Source: Candidatus Omnitrophota bacterium (lineage in GTDB: Bacteria > Omnitrophota > Gorgyraeia > Gygaellales > Profunditerraquicolaceae). Taken from it: 13,904 nucleotides of DNA. The first letter of the stretch is position 1; each line of letters opens with the position of its first letter. Of the stretch, positions 1 to 7,959 are shown piece by piece. Under the pieces are notes generated by a model that was not told where the DNA came from, did no database searches, and saw nothing but the letters and a program-made list of their open reading frames with translations. A program made the position numbers and the translations under genes. The stretch is from NCBI GenBank assembly GCA_026387555.1, contig JAPLLM010000117.1:1-13904 (forward strand), read 5' to 3'.

Positions 1-88
1 AGCAGTGTTTAGCTTCTAGCTCCAGAAGCTCATCCGTAGACTTGGGTATTTCGGGCTTAGCGGCCTTGACAGCCTGCTTAGTTCTCAT
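1..88 (-). CDS. Start of a gene cut by the window edge, possibly a class III aminotransferase
   Basis: The ATG at 88-86 opens a frame that stays open to base 1, giving 29 residues that begin MRTKQAVKAAKP and end LLELEAKHC. An AAGGAG Shine-Dalgarno lies 6 bases upstream. The ATG shares bases with the TGA of the upstream phosphatase gene (ATGA), so this is the next gene of the same operon. The stretch P-K-S-T-D-E-L-L-E-L-E-A-K resembles the N-terminus of some PLP-dependent class III aminotransferases as I remember them. No catalytic residue is inside the window, so this product call is weak. That a real gene starts here is well supported by the ribosome site and overlap. Confidence 0.6.
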   Translation of the reverse strand, partial: MRTKQAVKAAKPEIPKSTDELLELEAKHC

Positions 89-747
89 GCGAAACTCCTT
101 TTAAAAAAATCGTAAGCGTCTTTCAAGCTCTTGTAGGCAAAACAGGTCATCTTTCTTTCCTTAAAAAACTCCAAGAGCTCGTCTTTGGCAAATACTATAT
201 CGGCGTACTGGGCCGGACAGACATCCGATCTGCCGTCACCGATGTATATTATTATAGAGTCGCGTCCGATGTTTGCCAAGAGATTTTTTGTCTTACAGTG
301 GGCGCAGATATGGCAGGTATCGCTAGTGTAAGGAAAGATCGGGATGAGCGCGTCGCGCCCGAGCTTTAATTTATTGGAGTAGACTTTTACCCCCTTTATT
401 CCGTTAAGCTTGAATATGCGTTTAAGTATGTAATCAAAGTTGTCGCTTAAAACGATTATCTTTACCCCGCTGGCAGAAAGACCGTTAACGATCTTCTTAA
501 AGTAAGGATCGAGCTTTATTCCGGATAAATACTTGTTCAGCGAGACCTTATCAATACTCAAACCTTTGATCTGGCCTTCGAGGCAGGCGCGCGAGCCGAT
601 ATGCCCCTTCTTCCACTTCTTCTCCAGGCTCACCCAGAGGTCGTCGCGTGAGAATCGTGGGAGCATATTGTCAAAAACATCGCAGGTAGAGATGGTATTA
701 TCAAAATCAAAAAATACTACGCATTTGTCGGGATTAATTATCTTCAT
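85..747 (-). CDS. HAD-IB family phosphatase, MtnX/phosphoserine phosphatase-like
   Basis: Predicted cytoplasmic phosphatase of 220 residues that hydrolyses a small phosphorylated metabolite through an aspartyl-phosphate intermediate. Motif I is DFDNT with D14 as nucleophile and D16 as acid/base; motif II is the serine of VLSDN (S101); motif IV is GDGRSD with D171 and D175. A lysine at 152 or 154 could serve as motif III. Between motifs II and IV is a cysteine cluster, C145, C148 and C151, similar in place to the Cys-rich segment of MtnX and PHOSPHO1-type enzymes. Those relatives act on 2,3-diketo-5-methylthiopentyl-phosphate or phosphocholine/phosphoethanolamine; the substrate here is unknown and no methionine-salvage genes lie nearby. 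The start codon overlaps the glycosyltransferase stop by one base (TAATG), and the stop overlaps the next gene (ATGA), so it is translationally coupled on both sides. Confidence 0.85.
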   Translation of the reverse strand: MKIINPDKCVVFFDFDNTISTCDVFDNMLPRFSRDDLWVSLEKKWKKGHIGSRACLEGQIKGLSIDKVSLNKYLSGIKLDPYFKKIVNGLSASGVKIIVLSDNFDYILKRIFKLNGIKGVKVYSNKLKLGRDALIPIFPYTSDTCHICAHCKTKNLLANIGRDSIIIYIGDGRSDVCPAQYADIVFAKDELLEFFKERKMTCFAYKSLKDAYDFFKRSFA

Positions 748-2405
748 TATATGGCGCTTATCCTGATTATGTACTCGTCTCCGAACAGATTAAGTTTTTC
801 AAACTTAAAATACCGGTCGCTCATGATCGCTTCCAGGAACTTATAGGTAGATTTATTCAGGATACAATAGGTCGTCTTCTGATTCTTTAAAAAATCGGAT
901 ATACTTTCTATAGTATTAAGGTAAGGAACGGGATGTGGGCTGAAGAAATTTACCGCCTTAAACCCTCCGGCGGCGACAGCCACCGGTTTATCCGTATAAA
1001 ACCTCACCCCGCGCACAAATATCTTAGAGCAAAGTATGGTATTGTCGACCTTGTAATTACTCAAAAGGAAGCTGCAGGCGTTTTTACTGGACACGTGGTC
1101 CTCGTAATCTTTATGCGCAAAGAAGACAAAGAAAAGCAGGAGCGGGACACAAACGGAAAGGAGATAAATATTCCAAAGCAGCTTCTTCTTTAACAGCAAT
1201 ACGAACATGACGGCGAGGAGCAGAGTAAATATCCCGATAAAAATATATACCGGGGCGAGATCAATGATATACTTGGAATATTTATTGGCGCTGAATAAGA
1301 GGCCCGCAGGCAGGAACAAAAACATAATCCAGGTGATAGATGAAACCACTAAAATAGCTCGGGTCTTTCCTAAGGTTAATTTATCGTGGATATAACTTCC
1401 GGTCAAAATCGCCAAGGCGGGAAACATCGGGAGGATATAACTGACTAATTTTGAGTGGGCGAACTGAAAGGCCAAAAATACCGAGCCTATCCAACAGAAT
1501 AAAAAGAGGTTTTCGGGAGAGGAAACCTTGTTCTTGAAATCGCGAAAGAACTGGCCCAGAGAAGCCAGGACAAACAGCGACCAGGGCGCCATGCAGGCAA
1601 TCGCGGTTGCGGGATAAAAATACCAGGTATCATTGGAAGCATGCTCCGCTTCTAAAAGCCTGCGCACATGGTCATTGTAGAAGAACTCCCGTATAAATCC
1701 TGTTCCGTATTCTTTGATCATTAAGGCATACCATGGAACTGCGATGATCAGAAAAACCAGAAATCCTAACGTAGAAACAGGCGAAAGAATAAATTTCAGT
1801 TCCTTTTTAAAAACAAGAAACAACAATACGGCAAAAGCGGGGATCATGATCCCTAAAGGCCCTTTAGCCAATACCGCCAGGGCAGAAAAAACAAAAAACA
1901 AAAGTATTCCCGTATTTTTCGTTTTCGGTTTGAGATAACCCGCATAGAAAGAAACTAAAGCCAGGGTTATAAAGACCGAGAAGATCATGTCGGTGAACAC
2001 CGTACGGGCCATACCGATGTAAAAGCCGGAACCGGCGAGGATCAAAGCGCAAAGGAACGCCTTCTTCCTCTGGCGCCAGGCGGCGGTAGCAAATAAATAG
2101 GCCCAGATCACTCCTAGAAAAGCAAAGAGCGCCGGGAAAATACGGGCGCTGAAATTCGATACCCCGAAAACCTCAAAACCGAAACGCATCAACCAATAGG
2201 TTAAAATCGGCTTCTCAAATTGCGGCTGGGTAAATAAGATCGGCACACTCCAGGTGTTATTCTGCATCATCTCCTTCGCGGTGCCGGAGTAAAAAACCTC
2301 GTCGGGATTAGTAAGGTTCAGTATGCCGTTGCCGAGCATAAAGAACACATAACAAATCACCGCAAGGATAAGTATGTCTTTTGTGATGTCTTTCATTGCT
2401 TTCAT
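747..2405 (-). CDS. ArnT/PMT-family membrane glycosyltransferase (GT39/GT83-like)
   Basis: A 552-residue polytopic protein of the C-fold family that moves a sugar from a polyprenyl-phosphate donor to an envelope acceptor on the outer face of the inner membrane. The first membrane helix (about residues 9-27) is followed by NPDEVFYSGTAKEM, carrying the D35-E36 pair that forms the catalytic acidic site in ArnT and protein O-mannosyltransferases. Around ten more hydrophobic segments follow, including one with the AKGPLG signature near residues 180-185. The last 110 or so residues are soluble and probably periplasmic. Length matches ArnT (about 550). Acceptor and sugar are not visible; ArnT itself adds aminoarabinose to lipid A, but no arn genes are present. 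It sits directly after a polysaccharide deacetylase, overlapping it by ATGA, which is compatible with an aminosugar substrate. A second ATG lies three codons in; the first is kept because it makes the overlap. Confidence 0.87.
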   Translation of the reverse strand: MKAMKDITKDILILAVICYVFFMLGNGILNLTNPDEVFYSGTAKEMMQNNTWSVPILFTQPQFEKPILTYWLMRFGFEVFGVSNFSARIFPALFAFLGVIWAYLFATAAWRQRKKAFLCALILAGSGFYIGMARTVFTDMIFSVFITLALVSFYAGYLKPKTKNTGILLFFVFSALAVLAKGPLGIMIPAFAVLLFLVFKKELKFILSPVSTLGFLVFLIIAVPWYALMIKEYGTGFIREFFYNDHVRRLLEAEHASNDTWYFYPATAIACMAPWSLFVLASLGQFFRDFKNKVSSPENLFLFCWIGSVFLAFQFAHSKLVSYILPMFPALAILTGSYIHDKLTLGKTRAILVVSSITWIMFLFLPAGLLFSANKYSKYIIDLAPVYIFIGIFTLLLAVMFVLLLKKKLLWNIYLLSVCVPLLLFFVFFAHKDYEDHVSSKNACSFLLSNYKVDNTILCSKIFVRGVRFYTDKPVAVAAGGFKAVNFFSPHPVPYLNTIESISDFLKNQKTTYCILNKSTYKFLEAIMSDRYFKFEKLNLFGDEYIIRISAI

Positions 2406-3136
2406 TGTGTCTTATCCAGCTCCAAGAGCTCTTTTATAGTCACAAAACGGTAGCCCTTTTCTTTTAACCGCTCGATTAACCTGCGCACAGCTAAGACCGT
2501 CTCGCGGCGGTCTCCCCCCTCAACCTTAAAAACCCCTCCCGAATCGTGGAATAAAATGATATCACCCGGCTGGATGCGTTTCAAGATATATCTGATGATG
2601 TATTTATCGTCAAAGGTCACCCAATCTTTGGAATTAAGCGTCCAGAGGACCGTCTTATACCCCAACTCTACCAATTTCTTCTTCTCTGCCGCAGTAAGCC
2701 AGGCCTTAGGCGGCCGGAAGTATACCGTAGTCTGGCCGGTCACATCTTTAATAACCTTCTGGGCCTCTCTGATCTCTTTTTCCAGCTCATCAGTCGTATA
2801 ATAGATAAGGACATGATGGTCGTAGGTGTGATTTTCAATCTCATGTCCTTCTGCGGCGACGCGCTTAGCCACTTCGGGATATTTGATCACGTGTTCTCCG
2901 AGCATAAAAAATGTGGCCTTGACCCCTCCCACCTTAAGCTCATCCAGTATCTTAGGAGTCCATTCCGGAGAAGGCCCGTCGTCAAAGGTAAGGGCTACGA
3001 CCTTTTCTGAAACGCGCCCGACATAGACCGTCCCCCGGCGCACCAGGACCGCCTGGTCATAAAAGACGGTAAAAACAGCGACTGCCAGAGCGAGGATGAA
3101 TAAAATTATAAATATGGTTAAAAAGATTCTTTTCAT
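2402..3136 (-). CDS. Membrane-anchored polysaccharide deacetylase (NodB/CE4 family)
   Basis: Metal-dependent removal of N- or O-acetyl groups from an envelope or exopolysaccharide sugar, probably at the periplasmic face. With the ATG at 3136 the protein has 244 residues: an N-terminal uncleaved or cleavable membrane segment (about residues 5-25), then the NodB barrel. All five CE4 motifs are visible: TFDDGPS (D52-D53), HTYDH (H103, H107), FRPP (141-143), a W-T-L region near 165-168, and LFHDSG (H197, D198). A longer frame begins at 3175, but the 3136 start has a GGAG site 7 bases upstream, overlaps the radical SAM stop as ATGA, and puts the hydrophobic segment at the N-terminus. It is followed at once by the glycosyltransferase, suggesting that the two act on the same glycan or glycolipid. 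Confidence 0.9.
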   Translation of the reverse strand: MKRIFLTIFIILFILALAVAVFTVFYDQAVLVRRGTVYVGRVSEKVVALTFDDGPSPEWTPKILDELKVGGVKATFFMLGEHVIKYPEVAKRVAAEGHEIENHTYDHHVLIYYTTDELEKEIREAQKVIKDVTGQTTVYFRPPKAWLTAAEKKKLVELGYKTVLWTLNSKDWVTFDDKYIIRYILKRIQPGDIILFHDSGGVFKVEGGDRRETVLAVRRLIERLKEKGYRFVTIKELLELDKTQ

Positions 3137-4140
3137 GCGAAGACTCCGGGTATTACCGCCGAACAATAGACGCACTTTCCCTGCTTTACGTTATTCTCCA
3201 GTATATTAAAAACTTCCCGTTTTACCAACAATTTCTCGCAGCGCGGGCAATAGGTATCATTCCCCCATTTCTGGATATTTCCGGCGTAGACAAAATTAAG
3301 CCCGGCAAGCCTACCTATATCCTCGGCCTTTTTTAAAACTCCTTCAGCGGTAGGCTCAAGCGTATTAAATTTGTAATCAGGATGAAAACGCGATACGTGC
3401 CAGGGTATATTTTTACTGACTGAAGCGATGAAGCCCGCAATACCCTTAAGCTCCTCGTCCGAATCATTCTCCCCCGGGATAACCAGAGTGGTAATCTCGA
3501 CCCAGACCCCGAGTTCATACATAAGCCTTATCGTCTCTTTTACCGGGGCAAGGCTGGCGGAACAAATTCTTTTATAGCTTGAGTCATTAAAAAACTTCAA
3601 ATCTACATTAGCCGCATCGAGACTCGGCCGGATCAGCTCCAAGGCCTCCCTGCTCATATAACCGTTGGTGACGAATATGTTGTAAAGGCCCTTGGCTTTT
3701 GCCAGTTTCGCAGTCTCGAGAGCATACTCAAAGAATATCGTCGGCTCGGTATAGGTATAAGAAATACTCCTGCATTTATTTTTCAGAGCCGCATCCACCA
3801 ATTCCTGCGCCGAAACAGCCCTGCCTTCGGCAACCACGCCTTTGAAATCCGCCTGCGAAATCTCCCAATTTTGACAAAATCCGCAACGGAAATTACAACC
3901 GATGGTAGCTATGGAGAAGCTGTAAGTCCCGGGGAGAAAGTGATAGAGCGGTTTTTTCTCCACAGGATCAACGTGCGCCGCGGCTACTCTTCCATAGGCA
4001 TGGGTAAAAAGCGCCCCTTTCAAATTCTGCCTCACCCCGCAAAAACCGAATTTGCCGTCGGCAATCCGGCAGCGGTGAGCGCAAAGATTGCAGGCCACAA
4101 AATTATTCTCAAGCTTTTCGTAGAGAAGCGCTTCTTTCAT
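3133..4140 (-). CDS. amrS: AmrS-type radical SAM protein (AmmeMemoRadiSam system)
   Basis: A 335-residue cytoplasmic radical SAM enzyme related to pyruvate formate-lyase activating enzymes. The 4Fe-4S motif is C82-x3-C86-x2-C89 in GCNFRCGFCQNWEIS. An N-terminal cysteine set (C17, C20, C24, C34) precedes it, and the C-terminus has CPRC (298, 301) and CVYC (323, 326), which look like a zinc-ribbon or auxiliary cluster site. The segments SYTYTEPTIFFEYALE and DLKFF are typical of this family. The enzyme is named for co-occurrence with AMMECR1 and Memo proteins, neither of which is in this window. Its reaction is, to my knowledge, not settled. It overlaps both neighbours by ATGA, and sits downstream of FeoAB and a sulfur-transfer enzyme, a context that fits an iron-sulfur protein. 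Confidence 0.88.
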   Translation of the reverse strand: MKEALLYEKLENNFVACNLCAHRCRIADGKFGFCGVRQNLKGALFTHAYGRVAAAHVDPVEKKPLYHFLPGTYSFSIATIGCNFRCGFCQNWEISQADFKGVVAEGRAVSAQELVDAALKNKCRSISYTYTEPTIFFEYALETAKLAKAKGLYNIFVTNGYMSREALELIRPSLDAANVDLKFFNDSSYKRICSASLAPVKETIRLMYELGVWVEITTLVIPGENDSDEELKGIAGFIASVSKNIPWHVSRFHPDYKFNTLEPTAEGVLKKAEDIGRLAGLNFVYAGNIQKWGNDTYCPRCEKLLVKREVFNILENNVKQGKCVYCSAVIPGVFA

Positions 4141-5138
4141 ATCCTCAAAGACTTAAGCAGTCCTTCATCAACCGGAGATGCCTTAAGGCATGACTCCTGG
4201 CCTCCGGCGCGGCGATAAAATATATCGGCATAAACGCTACCGTTCAAATCGCAATAATGAGCCGTGATCCTGCCGGAGAGATCGATCAAATCCTGGGTAG
4301 ACCCGCCTCTTAATAACGCGGTCGGACCGGCGAGGTCATCCTTAGGATAAAGCAGCCAGTCTCCCTCTCTACCCGCTGATTCCAATAACCCGTTCTCTGA
4401 CTCATTCCTGCCTACCACTAATTTAACGCCTTTGCTCAAACGGAAATGCCTTCCCAGTTTCAAAAGAATCACCCCGTCCAGAGTCAATTCGTCGTGAAGC
4501 ATCACATCTTTAAGCCTGCGCGAGAATTCCGGGTCAGTAAGAAGGCACCCTCCGCTGGGGCAAGGATAATCAAATATTGCGAACTCTTTCGCTAAAGCAA
4601 ACTGCCCTTTTCTGCTCCTGCCGTTGATCGCCAATAATTTATCTCGCGGTATCCAGCCGTTTTTCTCCGGGATGGTCGGCTCCAAGACCTGCGCCGATAG
4701 AGGACGAACTACAAAACCCTCTAATTCTGATTCTCTTTCAATGAGCTGCATGGTTTTTAATTTCTGGGACATGGGCCGCTGCCCCAGCACCTCGCCGGTG
4801 ATCACAAAAGATGCCCCCTCCTGCTCCATGGCGATTTTTGCCTTCTTAAACAACAGAATACGACAGTCAATGCAGGGATTCATATTTGAGCCGTAACCAT
4901 GTTTAGGCTTTCTTACTATCTCAATAAATTCCTCCGAAACATTAACGCTGATCAATTTAATCCCCAACTCTTTAGCAACTTTTCCTGCGCCGTGCACGCA
5001 ACCGCTGGATGAGCGCTGGTTACACAGGCAAAACGGGCTTATGGTATTAAAAGCAACCAGTTCAATCCCCAGGTCTTTGGTTAATTTTGCGGCCAGAGTG
5101 CTATCCAGTCCGCCGGAAATCAACGCAATAGCTTTCAT
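4137..5138 (-). CDS. PP-loop ATP pyrophosphatase, ThiI/MnmA-like tRNA thiolation enzyme with NFACT-R-like C-terminus
   Basis: Predicted to adenylate a base, most likely a tRNA uridine, for thiolation. The ATP loop is SGGLDS at residues 8-13. Three cysteine groups follow: C37/C39/C47, a CIDC pair at 89/92, and C193 and C198 in YPCPSGGCLL; one pair could carry the catalytic persulfide or a cluster. The last third, from VVGRNESENGLL (about 241) through GDWLLYPKDDLAGPTALLRG to the ITAHYCDLN segment, resembles the NFACT-R RNA-binding domain, which I recall being fused to such PP-loop proteins. The start at 5138 gives 333 residues and puts the P-loop at the N-terminus; an earlier in-frame start at 5180 would run 41 bases into feoB and add residues with no family match. 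The stop of feoB is one base upstream, so expression is coupled. The exact modified base (s4U8, s2U34 or other) is not decided. Confidence 0.8.
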   Translation of the reverse strand: MKAIALISGGLDSTLAAKLTKDLGIELVAFNTISPFCLCNQRSSSGCVHGAGKVAKELGIKLISVNVSEEFIEIVRKPKHGYGSNMNPCIDCRILLFKKAKIAMEQEGASFVITGEVLGQRPMSQKLKTMQLIERESELEGFVVRPLSAQVLEPTIPEKNGWIPRDKLLAINGRSRKGQFALAKEFAIFDYPCPSGGCLLTDPEFSRRLKDVMLHDELTLDGVILLKLGRHFRLSKGVKLVVGRNESENGLLESAGREGDWLLYPKDDLAGPTALLRGGSTQDLIDLSGRITAHYCDLNGSVYADIFYRRAGGQESCLKASPVDEGLLKSLRI

Positions 5139-5139
5139 A

Positions 5140-6870
5140 TCAGCGCAAAATCCCAAAGTTAAGTATCCCCCCCACGACAAGACTGATGCCTATCATTATA
5201 GAGGTTGCTTTTACTAAATTTTTAAAACCCAACTCTTTAAACAATACCACGAATGTCGCGACACACGGAAAAGACATTGCCAGCAAGGTCGCCGCGATAA
5301 AAAGCTGTTTTGCCGATAGGCCCAAAGGCATAAGCATGCCTACCGCGACATCTTTTCTTAAGAAACCTATAGCCAATGCCACCACCGCTTCTTTAGGCAA
5401 ACCGAATAAACCTTTTACAATCGGAGCGAATATTCCGGTCACAAAATCAAATGAACGCGTATATATCAGCAAATTGATCAACAAAACGCCCAGCAGGACT
5501 ACGGGGACAGCCTCGACAAGAAATCCTTTAACGCGGTAATAGAGTTTCTGCCCCAAGATCGCCAAAGGCGGGAATCGATAAGGAGGGATCTCAAGTAAAA
5601 ACTCCGGGCTAAAACCTTTAAGGGTGCGGTTTAAGATAGCGCCCAGGATTATCAGGACGGAAAATAAAACTAAATATACTCCTCCGACATAAAAACCCCC
5701 GAAGCTGCCCAGCAGGCCGAAGATCATCGCCTGCAAAGGGACGCAGGGAACACCGATAGAGATCAATGTCGCGGCGATGAATCTTTCGCGTTTTGATTCC
5801 AAAACGCGCGTAGCCATTATCCCCGGCACATTACAGCCGAATCCCAAAAGTACGGGAATGATGGCAAAACCGTGCAGGCCGATGCGGTGCAAAACATTAT
5901 CCAGAAGTATGGCTAAACGCGGAAGATACCCGATATCTTCGAGTAGGCTTAAAATTAAATAAAATGAGACCACATAAGGCAGGACCATGGCGAATTCAAT
6001 ATAAGGAGCGGTAGTAAGCACTCCTAATGCCTGCCTAAAGTCGATCTTCCCGTTGATAAGGTCGCCTATTAAAAGATGGTGCAGGAATCCGTCCCCTCCT
6101 AAAAAAGCGCTTAATTTCATCAACAAGGGCTGATAAAGATTAAAGAAGACCGGATCAAAAATCTTATTGATCAGTAATTCACCCAGTAATCGCACCACCT
6201 TAAAGGATGCATAGACTACGGCTACGGACATGAGCAGCCCGGTCAAGGGCCGGATCGAAGCGTCCTCCAGGACTTCTCTTAAGGTATGGTGCCGATGAGT
6301 GAGCTTTTGCACCGCTTCGACGATCGAGCCTATCTTAAGCCAGCGCTCCTCGTGGGTAAGCCTCTTCTCTTTTACGATACAGGATTCTTTAATTCTCGAG
6401 ACGAGTAATTTGATCCCTACTCCGGTTACGGCGCAAGTCGGGATTACCGGCACACCGAGCATCTTTTCAAGCAATGGCGCGTTAATATCGACCCCCCGAT
6501 GCCCGGCGTCATCGCACATGTTCAAAACTACGATAAGCGGATACCCCTCTTCAATCAGCTGCAAGGTAAGAAAAAGATTTCTCTCTAAATTAGTGGAATC
6601 AATAATATTTATTACCGCGCTCGTTTCTTTCGGCGAATCCCTAAGCAGGCCGACTGCCACTTCCTCTGCCCTGGAAGTCGACTCTAATGAATACGTGCCG
6701 GGCAGATCCACTACTTCTATCTTTTCTTCGCCGAGAGTAAAGAAGCCTTTCGATATACCTACTGTAGTCCCGGGGTAGTTGGAAGAAATCACGTGCACCC
6801 CGGTTAGGCGCGAGAAGACAACGCTCTTACCGACATTAGGGTTCCCGATTAGAAATATTTTATTTATCAT
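5140..6870 (-). CDS. feoB: FeoB ferrous iron transporter
   Basis: Inner-membrane Fe(II) uptake protein with an N-terminal GTPase of 576 residues in all. G1 is GNPNVGKS (9-16), the G2 region is SNYPGTTVG, G3 is DLPGT (55-59), and G4 is NMCD (117-120). After the helical linker (about residues 165-200) the membrane part contains the gate signatures: LEDIGYLPRLA, GFGCNVPGIMATR, and the second half with FLRKDVAVGML and FPCVATFVVLFKELG. It is shorter than the 650-770 residues of enterobacterial or Thermotoga FeoB, with a compact G domain and a short C-terminus, but has no obvious missing block. Start overlaps the feoA stop (ATGA), and the thiolation gene follows after one base. No Fur box is recognisable nearby. 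Confidence 0.95.
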   Translation of the reverse strand: MINKIFLIGNPNVGKSVVFSRLTGVHVISSNYPGTTVGISKGFFTLGEEKIEVVDLPGTYSLESTSRAEEVAVGLLRDSPKETSAVINIIDSTNLERNLFLTLQLIEEGYPLIVVLNMCDDAGHRGVDINAPLLEKMLGVPVIPTCAVTGVGIKLLVSRIKESCIVKEKRLTHEERWLKIGSIVEAVQKLTHRHHTLREVLEDASIRPLTGLLMSVAVVYASFKVVRLLGELLINKIFDPVFFNLYQPLLMKLSAFLGGDGFLHHLLIGDLINGKIDFRQALGVLTTAPYIEFAMVLPYVVSFYLILSLLEDIGYLPRLAILLDNVLHRIGLHGFAIIPVLLGFGCNVPGIMATRVLESKRERFIAATLISIGVPCVPLQAMIFGLLGSFGGFYVGGVYLVLFSVLIILGAILNRTLKGFSPEFLLEIPPYRFPPLAILGQKLYYRVKGFLVEAVPVVLLGVLLINLLIYTRSFDFVTGIFAPIVKGLFGLPKEAVVALAIGFLRKDVAVGMLMPLGLSAKQLFIAATLLAMSFPCVATFVVLFKELGFKNLVKATSIMIGISLVVGGILNFGILR

Positions 6871-7097
6871 TCCAACTCTAAGATTATTTTAGAGGCCATG
6901 CTGTGCCCCAAGGCAATGACACTCCTGCCTACTTTTACGGTTACCGGGCCCCTTAGCGCAAAGTGGCTGATCTTGGCGATCTCTCTGCCCTTATAAAGAC
7001 CCAAGCTCATAAATTTATTTTGCGTGGCGGGCGAAGCGGCTATCTCCGCAATTTTACCCCTATAGTTCTTTTTCGCTTTGATTAAAGAGATTTTCAT
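6867..7097 (-). CDS. feoA: FeoA family SH3-like protein
   Basis: A 76-residue cytoplasmic partner of FeoB with the FeoA SH3-like fold. Visible family features are the N-terminal strand ending in G-K-I-A-E-I, the NKFMSLGLYKGREI stretch, the GPVTVKVGRSVIALG core, and a hydrophobic last strand. Its stop overlaps the feoB start by four bases, the usual feoAB arrangement. No good Shine-Dalgarno precedes its ATG; the ZIP gene stops 16 bases upstream, so ribosomes may re-initiate or a weak internal promoter (TGATTTAAT just upstream) may act. Confidence 0.92.
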   Translation of the reverse strand: MKISLIKAKKNYRGKIAEIAASPATQNKFMSLGLYKGREIAKISHFALRGPVTVKVGRSVIALGHSMASKIILELE

Positions 7098-7113
7098 CAG
7101 TTTTTTGATTAAA

Positions 7114-7854
7114 TCAGTGCGGTAAGAATTGTTTGGCTAAAGCCATGAGCGCTATACCCAGCAGGAATGCCAGAAAAGCGGGGGTCGCGCGCGCCTCCCT
7201 GCTTTTTTTGTGCATTTCAGGGATCAAGTCCGAGGTGGCGATATAAATAAAGCCCCCGGCAGTTACTGGAAGGATGAAATTAGAGAATCCCCGAAAAGAG
7301 TGAAAAGCGAAATAACCCAGAAGTGCGCCTAGCATCGCCATCAAAGCCGAGATAAAATTAAAAAAGAGCGCTTTTTGTTTAGTAAGCCCTCCGTAAACCA
7401 GGACTCCGAAGTTTCCCAATTCTTTGGGTATCTCATGCAAGACTATCGCTAACGTAGTCACTAAACCTAAATCTATGGAAACAATAAAGCCCGCCGCTAT
7501 AGCCAAGCCGTCGATAAAATTATGCACCCCTTCGCCGATCAGGTTAAGGTAAGTGAAGGCGTGGATGCTGCAATCTTCATCATGGCAGTGGCGCCAGTAG
7601 AAATATTTCTCCAACAGGAAAAATCCGACTATCCCGAGGATTATATAATAGTATACCTCTATCCCCTTGCTGGCCTCGACCGCCTCCGGTATGATGTGCA
7701 GGAACGCCGAACCTATCAGCGCACCGGCGGAGAAACCCAAGAGGCAAAAAAGCAGCTTTTTAAAAAGCTCTTCCTTGATCGCCAGGGTTACAATTCCAAT
7801 CAGGGAAATAATGCTAACGATAAATGTACTGGTGATTATCCAGACTAAGACCAT
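7114..7854 (-). CDS. ZIP family divalent metal transporter
   Basis: Inner-membrane importer for Zn(II), possibly also Fe(II) or Mn(II), of 246 residues with about eight hydrophobic helices. The binuclear metal site is seen as HNFIDG (111-116) in helix IV and HEIPKE (140-145) in helix V. A short loop before helix IV carries WRHCHDEDC (88-95), a His/Cys/Asp-rich stretch like the variable metal-binding loop of the family. DLIPEMHKK follows helix VI-VII. It lies immediately upstream of feoAB, forming a three-gene metal uptake block. An AGGA lies 12 bases before the ATG, rather far for a ribosome site. Confidence 0.92.
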   Translation of the reverse strand: MVLVWIITSTFIVSIISLIGIVTLAIKEELFKKLLFCLLGFSAGALIGSAFLHIIPEAVEASKGIEVYYYIILGIVGFFLLEKYFYWRHCHDEDCSIHAFTYLNLIGEGVHNFIDGLAIAAGFIVSIDLGLVTTLAIVLHEIPKELGNFGVLVYGGLTKQKALFFNFISALMAMLGALLGYFAFHSFRGFSNFILPVTAGGFIYIATSDLIPEMHKKSREARATPAFLAFLLGIALMALAKQFLPH

Positions 7855-7863
7855 AGCAGGAGA

Positions 7864-7944
7864 TTATCCTAAGTTCGGCCTTCTGCCTTTATTCGCTTTC
7901 TTAGAGCGCCAGTTAAGCTTTCCTCTGCGTTTACGTTTTCCCAT
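7864..7944 (-). CDS. 26-residue lysine/arginine-rich small protein
   Basis: A short open frame, ATG at 7944-7942 and TAA at 7866-7864, preceded by a very strong Shine-Dalgarno (AGGAAGGTG, about 5 bases from the ATG), the best ribosome site in this part of the operon. The product begins MGKRKRRGKLNW and ends GRRPNLG. Twelve of 26 residues are Lys or Arg, with one Trp and no acidic residue. Such composition is typical of tiny ribosome-associated or nucleic-acid-binding proteins, but I recognise no named family. It lies 15 bases after the lipoprotein gene and 9 bases before the ZIP gene on the same strand. No function is assigned; that it is translated is inferred from the ribosome site, spacing and the absence of any other use of these bases. 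Confidence 0.65.
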   Translation of the reverse strand: MGKRKRRGKLNWRSKKANKGRRPNLG

Positions 7945-7959
7945 GCTGCACCTTCCTTT

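Noticed and set aside
933..1193. Plus-strand frames in 900-2000
   Set aside because: Antisense to the membrane glycosyltransferase, without ribosome sites or domain matches.
3137..3175. Upstream start at 3175 for the polysaccharide deacetylase
   Set aside because: The ATG at 3136 has a GGAG site at good spacing, overlaps the previous stop as ATGA and begins directly with the membrane segment.
5139..5180. Upstream start at 5180 for the PP-loop gene
   Set aside because: It would overlap feoB by 41 bases and add residues not found before the P-loop in this family; the ATG at 5138 is one base after the feoB stop.
6299..6778. Plus-strand open frame of 159 codons inside feoB
   Set aside because: It lies wholly antisense to the GTPase domain of a clear FeoB; composition is that of a shadow frame.
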